A DNA stretch of 64,000 nt. Origin: Streptomyces shenzhenensis. GTDB taxonomy: Bacteria > Actinomycetota > Actinomycetes > Streptomycetales > Streptomycetaceae. Below are positions 33,222 through 40,395 of this stretch, one piece after another. Numbering within the stretch: the first letter of the stretch is position 1; each line of letters begins with the position of its first letter. The stretch is taken from the NCBI RefSeq assembly GCF_021462265.1, contig NZ_JAJONF010000050.1, positions 1 through 64,000 on the forward strand. The letters are read 5' to 3'. The notes beneath the pieces were generated by a model. That model was not told where the DNA came from, made no database searches, and worked only from the letters and a program-made list of their open reading frames with translations. The translations under genes were made by a program, and so were the position numbers.

Positions 33222-35183
33222 ATGGCCCTGCCCTCCCCGAACCTCGACGACCGGCGCTTCCAGCAGTTCGTCGACGACGCCAAGCGTTACATCCAGCAGC
33301 GCGCCCCGGAGTGGACCGACCACAACGTCTCCGACCCCGGCATCACGCTGGTGGAGACGGTCGCGCACATGGCCGACCAGATCGTGTACCGCCTCAACCG
33401 GGTCCCGGAGAAGAACCACCTCGCCTTCCTGGACCTGGTCGGGATCACGCTGTTCCCGCCGTCGGCGGCCCGTACGGACGTGACGTTCTGGCTGTCGGCG
33501 GCCCAGGAGGAACCGGTTCCGGTGCCGGTCGGCACCGAGGTGGCGACCCGCCGTACCGAGACACAGGAGGCGGTGGTCTTCGCGACCGAGCGCGAACTGA
33601 CCATCGTGCCGAGCGAGTTGCGGCACCTGCTGCGGCAGCAGCAGGGCTCGGCCGTCGTCGACCTCACCCACGACCTCGCCGAGGGCAAGGACCTGCTCTG
33701 CTTCACCGAGTCCCCGAACCCCGGTGACTGCATGCTGCTCGGCCTCTCCGCCGCCGTCCCGCACTGCGCGGTCGCCCTGGACCTGGACAGCCGGGTCGAC
33801 GGCGTCGGCGTGGACCCGCGGCAGCCCCCGCTGGTGTGGGAGGCGTGGACGGAGGACGGCTGGCGGGAGTGCGAGGTCGACCGGGACGGCACCGGCGGCC
33901 TGAACCGCCCCGGCGAGGTCGTGCTGCACGTCCCCGGCGGTCACGTGCTGTCCCGCAACGGCGGCCTGGAGGCCAGCTGGCTGCGGTGCCGGGTCACCGA
34001 ACCGCACGCCGACCAGCCCTTCTACACCACCTCCCCGACGGTCCGGTTCGTGGAGGCCTGCACGGTCGGCGGCACGACCGCGGCCGTCCACGCGGAGACC
34101 GTCGAGGACGAGGCGCTCGGCGAGTCCACCGGCCTGCCCGGCCAGCGTCTGCGGCTCGCGCACGCCCCCGTCGTCGGGGACAGCCCGCCGCTCCTGCTGC
34201 AGACCGCCGAGCACGACGGCGAGGGCGGCTGGGCGGACTGGCAGGTCGTCCCGCACTTCGCGGCCTCCGGACCGGACGACCGGCACATCACCCTCGACGC
34301 GACGACCGGCGAGATCGCCTTCGGCCCCGCGGTCCGCGAACCGGACGGCTCGCTGCGCCAGTACGGCGCCGTGGCCCCGAAGGGCGCGGTCATCCGGGCC
34401 CGCCGCTACCGCACCGGCGGGGGCCGGGCCGGCAACGTGGCCCGGGGAGCCGTACAGATCCTGCGCTCCTCCATCCCGTACGTGGCGGAGGTCGTCAACC
34501 GGGAGGCCGCACGCGGCGGCGTGGACGGCGAGACGGTCGCCGAGGCGAAGGTGCGCGCCCCGATCACGCTGCGCGCCCAGGAGCGGGCGGTGACCCTGCG
34601 TGACTACGAGGAGCTGGCCCGCCGCGCCGCGCCCGAGACGGCCCGGATCACCTGCCTGGAGGGCGAGGAGGGCGAGCACGGGGCGTACGCGGTACGGGTG
34701 CTGGTGGTGCCGCAGGCCGTGTCCGACCCGGGCGGCCGGCTCCGTTTCGAGCAACTCGTGCCCGGCGACGCCCTGCTGGACCGCATCACCCGCTATCTGG
34801 ACGAACGCCGGCTGATCGGCACCCGGCTGGCGGTCGGCCCGCCCTTCTACCAGGGCGTTACGGTCGTCGCCACCGTGCACGCCTTCCGCGGCGTGGACGT
34901 CGACCGGGTCCGCCGTCAGGCCCACGACGCCCTCTACCGCCACCTCGATCCGCTGACCGGCGGCGCGGACGGCAAGGGCTGGCCGTTCGGGCGCCCGGTG
35001 CAGGCCGGTGAGGTCTTCGCGGTGCTGCAGCGGGTTCCCGGCATCGAACTCGTCGACGAGGTGGTCCTGCACCCCGCCGACCCGCTCACCGGCAAACGCG
35101 GCGACCCGACCGACCGTATCGACCTGGACGCCCCGTCCCTGGTCTTCTCCTACGACCACCGGGTCCGGGTGATCGGCGAATGA
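33222..35183 (+). CDS. Putative baseplate assembly protein (gpJ/Pvc11-like)
   Basis: 653 residues. The N-terminus NLDDRRFQQFVDDAKRYIQQ, then PEWTDHNVSDPGITLVE, is the standard opening of CIS baseplate J-like proteins (gp6/Pvc11). The late segment with VTLRDYEELARRAAPETARI and GVTVVATVHAF is also typical. It forms the wedge ring of the baseplate with gp25 and tail protein I. Confidence 0.93.
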   Translation: MALPSPNLDDRRFQQFVDDAKRYIQQRAPEWTDHNVSDPGITLVETVAHMADQIVYRLNRVPEKNHLAFLDLVGITLFPPSAARTDVTFWLSAAQEEPVPVPVGTEVATRRTETQEAVVFATERELTIVPSELRHLLRQQQGSAVVDLTHDLAEGKDLLCFTESPNPGDCMLLGLSAAVPHCAVALDLDSRVDGVGVDPRQPPLVWEAWTEDGWRECEVDRDGTGGLNRPGEVVLHVPGGHVLSRNGGLEASWLRCRVTEPHADQPFYTTSPTVRFVEACTVGGTTAAVHAETVEDEALGESTGLPGQRLRLAHAPVVGDSPPLLLQTAEHDGEGGWADWQVVPHFAASGPDDRHITLDATTGEIAFGPAVREPDGSLRQYGAVAPKGAVIRARRYRTGGGRAGNVARGAVQILRSSIPYVAEVVNREAARGGVDGETVAEAKVRAPITLRAQERAVTLRDYEELARRAAPETARITCLEGEEGEHGAYAVRVLVVPQAVSDPGGRLRFEQLVPGDALLDRITRYLDERRLIGTRLAVGPPFYQGVTVVATVHAFRGVDVDRVRRQAHDALYRHLDPLTGGADGKGWPFGRPVQAGEVFAVLQRVPGIELVDEVVLHPADPLTGKRGDPTDRIDLDAPSLVFSYDHRVRVIGE

Positions 35184-35215
35184 CCGTCAACGACCGCACT
35201 GGAGGCGTCCGTTGA
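35180..35215 (+). other. 11-codon bridging mini-ORF
   Basis: ATG at 35180 overlaps the baseplate gene stop, and its TGA (35213-35215) overlaps the TTG start of tail protein I at 35212. It encodes MTVNDRTGGVR and contains that gene's GGAGG site (35201-35205). It repeats the architecture seen at 32729. Confidence 0.35.
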
Positions 35216-35781
35216 GAGGTTCCATCGACGGCCTCGGCTCCTCCGTCCCGATCGGCCCGATGCTGCCCGCGGTCTTCGCCGACGACGACCTCGCGCTGCG
35301 CTTCGTCGCCGGCCTGGACGACGTGATCGCGCCGATCCCGAACGTCCTCGACTGCCTGCCCAGCTACTTCGACCCGGCCCTGGCCCCGCTGGACTTCGCG
35401 GAGTGGCTCGGCACCTGGGTCGGTGCCGAGACCGACGGCACCGAAGCGGAGCCCCTGCTGCGGGCGGCCGTGGCCGCGGCCGCCTACCTGCACCGCTTCC
35501 GGGGCACCCGCTGGGGCCTTTCCGAGGCGGTCCGCCTGGCCTTCGGCGTGACACCGGAGATCACGGAGAGCGGCGGCACCGACTGGAGCGCCCGCCCGCT
35601 GGGCCCCTTTCCCGGCGAGCCCCGCCCCCGTCTGCACGTCCACCTCACGCTTCCCTCCCCCACCCCGGCCGACGAGGTCCGCCTGGAACACCTCGTGGCC
35701 GCCGCCCGCCCCGCTCACATGCCTTACACGGTCCGGGTGACCGCTTCTTCTTCGTCCGCCGAAAGGACCCCGCAGCGATGA
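35212..35781 (+). CDS. CIS tail protein I (Pvc12-like wedge)
   Basis: 189 residues from TTG, six bases after GGAGG. It has the phage tail protein I pattern: MLPAVFADDDLALRFVAGLD, then LPSYFDPALAPLDFAEWLG and LHRFRGTRWGLSEAVRLAFG. It forms part of the baseplate wedge. The C-terminus is short compared with fibre-binding homologues, in keeping with the absence of a tail-fibre gene. Its stop overlaps the CisA-like ATG by four bases. Confidence 0.9.
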   Translation: MRGSIDGLGSSVPIGPMLPAVFADDDLALRFVAGLDDVIAPIPNVLDCLPSYFDPALAPLDFAEWLGTWVGAETDGTEAEPLLRAAVAAAAYLHRFRGTRWGLSEAVRLAFGVTPEITESGGTDWSARPLGPFPGEPRPRLHVHLTLPSPTPADEVRLEHLVAAARPAHMPYTVRVTASSSSAERTPQR

Positions 35782-37286
35782 CGACCAACCGGAACTGCAC
35801 GGAGTGCGGCACGGCCGCGGAACCGGGCCGGTCATTCTGCGACGCGTGCGGCGCGGTCCTGAGCTGGGCGGTCGACAACGAGGACCCCCCACAGCAGCCG
35901 TCCGCCACCGCCCCGACCTCCGGCGCCGGCCCCGCCTGGGACGCCTTCACCCGCAGAGACGGCGCCACCGGCCTGCCCCAACGAGACCCCCGCGCAACGA
36001 CAACAACAGCCCCGGCCGCCCCCCACGGGGACCTGCCAGAGGCGGCGACGGCAGCGCCTTTCCAGGGCCGTGGGGACTTGCCAGAGGCGGCGACGGCAGC
36101 GCGCCGTCAGGGGCGCGGGGACGTGTCGGATCCGGCGACGGCGGCGCCTTTTCAGGGGCATGGGGACCTGTCGGATACGGCCATGGCGGCCCCTTTCCAG
36201 GGCCGCGGGGACCTGTCGGAGGCGGCCACGGCCGCGTCCCGTCAGGGCCACGGGGACTTCTCAGAGGCGGCCACGGCAGCGCCCCGTCAGGGGCGCGGGG
36301 AACTGCGCGACCAGCCCCCACCCACCGTCACCTCACCCACCGCCGAAACCACCCCCATCCCCGCCCCAAACCCCGCAGCAGACGAAGACCACGACCGAGC
36401 CCGCCGCCTCCTCATCCCCGTAGGCGACCCGGAACCGGCCCCCGCACCCCCCACCGTCGCCCCCGTCCTCCCCGGCCGCCCCACCCCCCAACGCCCCGCC
36501 TCCGTCCGCGCCCCCGGCGAAGACCTCGGCGCCCACGGCGGCACCCCCTGCCCCTGGTGCGCCACCCCCAACCGCCCCGACCGCCACTTCTGCACCCGCT
36601 GCGCCATGCCCATGGCCGGCCACCCCGGCGCCGCCGCCTCGGCCCCCCGCCCCTGGTGGCGCCGTATCTTCGACTTCCGCAACAGAGAGACCCCCTGGGC
36701 AGGCGACCGCCCCCGCCTCCGCCGCACCTTCGACCGCGTGGTCACCTGGATCGTCGCCGCCGTCGTCCTCACCGGCGTCACGCTCCTGGTGGTCAACACG
36801 CCGAAGGCGATCAGCGCCACCCGTGACCACTTCGCCAAGCGCGCCCCGGTCTCCCCGGACACCTACCGCGCCTCCCGCTCGTACGCCGGCCACAAGCCGG
36901 ACCTGCTCTTCGACAAGCTGAACAACACGTGGTGGGGTCCGGGCGTGACCCGGTCCGGCGAGGGCGAGTGGGTCGAGGCGCACTTCGAAGAGCCGACCCG
37001 TCTCCTGAACGTCGTCATCACGTCCGGCGAGTCGACCCACAGCGACCAGCTGCGGAAGTCCGCTCTGCCGCACCGCATGACGGTGACCATCAAGACCGCC
37101 GACGGCAAGACCGAGACCCGCGAGCTGACCCTCGACCAGACGACCGGCGGCCAGACCCGCGACCTCCGCGCGGCGGACGTCGTCTCCGTCCGCTTCACGA
37201 TCGAGTCGTCGTACCAGGCGTCGGCCGGCACCCAGGTGGCCATCGCCGAGATCGAGTTCTTCGGTCCGTCGAGCGCGAACTCCTAG
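35778..37286 (+). CDS. Zinc-ribbon membrane protein, CisA-like, last gene of the CIS operon
   Basis: 502 residues. Two zinc-ribbon CxxC pairs lie at C7/C10 with C21/C24 and at C258/C261 with C272/C275. Between them is a disordered region with a 15-residue tandem repeat (residues 83-179). A single transmembrane helix (about 323-342; VVTWIVAAVVLTGVTLLVVN) is followed by an outside beta-sandwich resembling discoidin/NADase-type glycan-binding domains (LLFDKLNNTWWGPGV...VRFTIESSYQ). This layout fits CisA, the Streptomyces protein reported to recruit CIS particles to the membrane; I recall it from the literature and cannot verify identity here. ATGA overlap with tail protein I couples translation. 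Confidence 0.75.
   Translation: MTTNRNCTECGTAAEPGRSFCDACGAVLSWAVDNEDPPQQPSATAPTSGAGPAWDAFTRRDGATGLPQRDPRATTTTAPAAPHGDLPEAATAAPFQGRGDLPEAATAARRQGRGDVSDPATAAPFQGHGDLSDTAMAAPFQGRGDLSEAATAASRQGHGDFSEAATAAPRQGRGELRDQPPPTVTSPTAETTPIPAPNPAADEDHDRARRLLIPVGDPEPAPAPPTVAPVLPGRPTPQRPASVRAPGEDLGAHGGTPCPWCATPNRPDRHFCTRCAMPMAGHPGAAASAPRPWWRRIFDFRNRETPWAGDRPRLRRTFDRVVTWIVAAVVLTGVTLLVVNTPKAISATRDHFAKRAPVSPDTYRASRSYAGHKPDLLFDKLNNTWWGPGVTRSGEGEWVEAHFEEPTRLLNVVITSGESTHSDQLRKSALPHRMTVTIKTADGKTETRELTLDQTTGGQTRDLRAADVVSVRFTIESSYQASAGTQVAIAEIEFFGPSSANS
36024..36316 (+). repeat. Translated 45-bp tandem repeat ending in an interspersed element core
   Basis: About six in-frame copies of a 45-bp unit encode PFQGRGDLPEAATAA-type peptides. 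The last copy ends in a 29-base sequence (36288-36316) identical to 40202-40230 and, inverted, to 18407-18435, both intergenic. The element is therefore read as protein here (RQGRGELRDQP). Confidence 0.85.
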
Positions 37287-37410
37287 CGACGGCGGCGGCC
37301 GGCGGCCGGCTGCCTCGGATCCGGCGCTGCCGGCTCCCGGGTTCCGCCACCGGCCGCCGGACAGGCAGGTGCAGGCGTGCGGGGCGGGGGAAGCGCTCCG
37401 GCCGCTCGGC

Positions 37411-37450
37411 GCGCAGGGCCACGCCAGGTGGTCACACCGTGGCCCTGCGC
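37411..37450. terminator. 13-bp stem terminator
   Basis: GCGCAGGGCCACG (37411-37423) pairs perfectly with 37438-37450 across a 14-base loop. It lies between the end of the CIS operon and the convergent M23 gene and can terminate both. Confidence 0.75.
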
Positions 37451-37472
37451 GCTGCCGTCGTGGTGCCGGGTT

Positions 37473-38477
37473 TCACCGTGTCGCCTGATACCACAGCGCC
37501 ATCGGATCCCATGGTCTCGCCGGGTTCCACCGGTGCGCCGGGGCCTCCTGGGGTGTCGGTTTCTGCTGAGGTCTCGCCGGCCGGCCGGGGTACGGCGACG
37601 CCGTTCTCGCCGGTGCGGCCGGTCCCACGGGCGTCGGCGAGGACGCCGTGGGCTTCCGCGTCCTGCCGGGCGACGGCGGCCCACTCGTGACCGGCGCCGG
37701 GGCGCTCGTGGCCGGGGTGCTCGGCGTCGGGGTACTCGTGTCCGGGGTGGCCGGGGTACCCGGGGTCGGGGTGGCCGGGAGGCTCGGCGTCGGGACGCTC
37801 GCGGTCGGGCGGGGGTGTTCCGGGGACGGCTTTGCCGGTACGTCCACGCCGTGGTGCCGCAGCCACGGCAGCGGCGGCACCGCGGAACCCGGGCGCGGGG
37901 TGGTGCGCACCTCGAAGTGGAGGTGGGGGCCGTCCGCGTTGCCGGTCGCGCCCGCCGTGCCGACGCGCTGACCCGCCGAGACGCGCTGGCCGGGGCGGAC
38001 GTCGATGGCTGACAGGTGGGCGTACTGGGTGTAGTAGCCGTCGGGATGGTGTAACACGACCTGGTTGCCGAAGCCGTCGCCGCAGGTCGCGGTCACGACG
38101 CGGCCGGGGCCGACGGCGTACACGGGCGTGCCGGCGTCGACGGCGAAGTCCTGGCCGGTGTGCCGGCGTTTCCAGCGATGGCCCTTGGCGGCGTAGCGGG
38201 CGGAGAGCCGGTAGTGGACGGTGGGCGCGGTCCAGTGGGCGGTGCGAGCGGTGTTGCCGGTGTGATCGGCACGATCGGCGCGACGGCTGCCCGTGCTGCC
38301 GTAGGTGTCGTCGGTGCGGTCGGTGCCGTGTTCGCGGGTGGCGGGGGGCGGGGTGCTGCGCGGGCCGAAGGCGCAGTGGGCCGGGCGCTGGGCGGCCTTG
38401 GCCGGCGTGGCGAGGAACGCGCCGGTCAGGAGGAGCATCAGCACGGCGGTGAGGAGCCGTAGATCATCCGTTCGCAT
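37473..38477 (-). CDS. Secreted M23 (LytM) peptidoglycan endopeptidase
   Basis: About 334 residues. The start ATG 38477 follows AGAGGA and gives a signal peptide (LLTAVLMLLLTGAFLATPAKA). A charged Thr/Asp/Arg-rich spacer follows, then the LytM domain with zinc motifs HTGQDFAVD and PHLHFEV and the central GFGNQVVLHHPDGYYTQYAHLS. The C-terminal 110 residues are Pro/Thr-rich, probably wall-associated. Such enzymes cut peptide cross-bridges of the wall. It is next to the CIS cluster but convergent, so a role in particle release is only a possibility. Confidence 0.9.
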   Translation of the reverse strand: MRTDDLRLLTAVLMLLLTGAFLATPAKAAQRPAHCAFGPRSTPPPATREHGTDRTDDTYGSTGSRRADRADHTGNTARTAHWTAPTVHYRLSARYAAKGHRWKRRHTGQDFAVDAGTPVYAVGPGRVVTATCGDGFGNQVVLHHPDGYYTQYAHLSAIDVRPGQRVSAGQRVGTAGATGNADGPHLHFEVRTTPRPGSAVPPLPWLRHHGVDVPAKPSPEHPRPTASVPTPSLPATPTPGTPATPDTSTPTPSTPATSAPAPVTSGPPSPGRTRKPTASSPTPVGPAAPARTASPYPGRPARPQQKPTPQEAPAHRWNPARPWDPMALWYQATR

Positions 38478-38752
38478 CTTCGGATCCTCTGACGACCGGC
38501 TCGCCGAGAGGCGGCCCCACGCGCCCGGCCCCGCGACTTTCGCCCGTTCGGATGATCGGCATCGGTACGGGCATGGCACAGGCGCAGGCACAGGCGCAGT
38601 CACCGGTATCGGCGCGGCCCGGCGCTCGGCGCGGCCGACGACGCCGGTCCCGTGGGGACCCGTCCAGGCCGGGGCGGTGCGGAACTGAACGCCCGCCCGC
38701 TGTCCACCCGTACCTCCGGGCACAGCAGGCGTCCGCAGAACGGAGTCCCCCC

Positions 38753-40192
38753 GTGAACGCATCCGCAGCCATCGGAGTGACCGGCCTGGGCGTGATGGGC
38801 CGCAACCTGGCCCGGAACTTCGCCCGGCACGGCTACCCGGTCGCCGTCCACAACCGCACCCCCGCCCGCACCCGTGCGCTGATCGAGGAGTACGGCGGCG
38901 AGGGCGACTTCGTCGGCGCCGAGAGCGCGGCCGAGTTCGTGGCCGCCCTCGAACGGCCCCGCCGCATCATGATCATGGTCCAGGCGGGCGCCGCCACCGA
39001 CGCCGTCATCGACGAGTTCGTGCCGCTCCTCGAACCCGGTGACATCGTCATCGACGGCGGCAACGCCCACTTCGCCGACACCCGGCGCCGCGAGGCCGCG
39101 CTGCGCGAGAAGGGCCTGCACTTCGTCGGGGTGGGCGTCTCCGGCGGCGAGGAGGGCGCGCTGCACGGGCCGTCCATCATGCCGGGCGGGTCCGCGGAGT
39201 CGTACGCCGTGCTCGGGCCGATGTTCGAGGACATCGCCGCGAAGGCGGGCGGCGAGCCGTGCGCCACGCACATCGGCGCGGACGGTGCCGGGCACTTCGT
39301 GAAGATGGTCCACAACGGCATCGAGTACGCCGACATGCAGCTCATCGCGGAGGCCTACGACCTGCTGCGCCAGGTCGGCGGGTACGCGCCGGCCGAGATC
39401 GCCGACATCTTCCGGGAGTGGAACGGCGGCCGTCTCGGCTCCTACCTCATCGAGATCACGGCGGAGGTCCTCTCGCACGTCGACGCCGGCACCGGCGCCC
39501 CCTTCGTCGACGTCGTCGCCGACGCGGCCGGCCAGAAGGGCACCGGACGCTGGACCGTGCAGACCGCGCTGGACCTGGCCTCCCCGGTCACCGCGATCGC
39601 CCAGGCGACGTTCGCCCGCGCCGCCTCCGGCCGCCGTGAACTGCGCGCCGCCTACGCCGGGCTGCCCGGCGGCACCACGCCTCCGCTCAGCGCCACCGAG
39701 GCCGACCGCTTCGCCTCCCGCGTCGAACACGCCCTGTACGCCTCGAAGGTCATCGCCTACGACCAGGGCTGGACGATGATCCAGGACGCGGCCGCCGAGT
39801 ACGGCTGGAAGATCGACCTCGGCGCGGTGGCGGGGATCTGGCGGGGCGGCTGCATCATCCGCGCGTCCTTCCTGGACCGGATCCGCGCGGCCTACCGGGC
39901 CGACCCGGGCCTCGTCAGCCTGCTCGCCGAGGAGGAGTTCGCGAAGGAGATCGCCGACGCGCAGGTGCCGTGGCGGGAGACGGTCGCGTCCGCGGCCCGC
40001 CGGGGCATTCCCGTCCCCGCGTTCTCGGCGGCCCTCGCCCACTACGACACGCTCCGCGCCGACCGGCTCCCCGCGGCCCTCCTCCAGGGCCAGCGCGACT
40101 ACTTCGGCGCCCACACGTACGGCCGCGTCGACCGCGCGGGCACCTTCCACACCCACTGGGGGACGGCGGGCCGCCCTGAAACCGAGGGGTGA
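38753..40192 (+). CDS. gndA: NADP-dependent 6-phosphogluconate dehydrogenase, decarboxylating
   Basis: 479 residues from GTG with GGAG seven bases before. The dinucleotide motif GLGVMGRNLARN and the HNRT signature (NADP preference) are followed by the substrate-binding signature VGVSGGEEGA, the catalytic segment GHFVKMVHNGIEYADMQ with Lys, and the late GGCIIR motif. It oxidises 6-phosphogluconate to ribulose 5-phosphate in the pentose phosphate pathway, supplying NADPH. Length and motifs match the full dimeric enzyme. It is separate from its neighbours. Confidence 0.95.
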   Translation: MNASAAIGVTGLGVMGRNLARNFARHGYPVAVHNRTPARTRALIEEYGGEGDFVGAESAAEFVAALERPRRIMIMVQAGAATDAVIDEFVPLLEPGDIVIDGGNAHFADTRRREAALREKGLHFVGVGVSGGEEGALHGPSIMPGGSAESYAVLGPMFEDIAAKAGGEPCATHIGADGAGHFVKMVHNGIEYADMQLIAEAYDLLRQVGGYAPAEIADIFREWNGGRLGSYLIEITAEVLSHVDAGTGAPFVDVVADAAGQKGTGRWTVQTALDLASPVTAIAQATFARAASGRRELRAAYAGLPGGTTPPLSATEADRFASRVEHALYASKVIAYDQGWTMIQDAAAEYGWKIDLGAVAGIWRGGCIIRASFLDRIRAAYRADPGLVSLLAEEEFAKEIADAQVPWRETVASAARRGIPVPAFSAALAHYDTLRADRLPAALLQGQRDYFGAHTYGRVDRAGTFHTHWGTAGRPETEG

Positions 40193-40196
40193 ACAG

Positions 40197-40385
40197 GCTT
40201 TCAGGGGCGCGGGGAACTGCGCGACCAGCCACATCGGACTCGCGGCGGGGTACGCTCCGACACCCGCCGGACGGTGGCACGACCGAGAGTGCCGCGAAAC
40301 GCCGACGCCTCGTCGTGGCTGCTCGCGCCCACGCGGCGGTAGCCGCACTCAAATGCAGCCCCGCGCCCCTGACGGGGCGCTGCAG
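40197..40385. repeat. Composite interspersed repeat with terminator hairpin
   Basis: The left block (exact 29-base core 40202-40230) and right block (about 40315-40380) are the two halves of the element seen, in opposite arrangement, at 14640-14775. The right end forms GCGCCCC-TGAC-GGGGCGC (40363-40380), placed 16 bases beyond the stop of the minus-strand permease, so it probably terminates that operon. Confidence 0.75.
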
Positions 40386-40395
40386 CCAGACCTCG

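Noticed and set aside
37473..38477. M23 peptidase as part of the CIS operon
   Set aside because: It is on the opposite strand beyond a strong terminator and has its own start signals.
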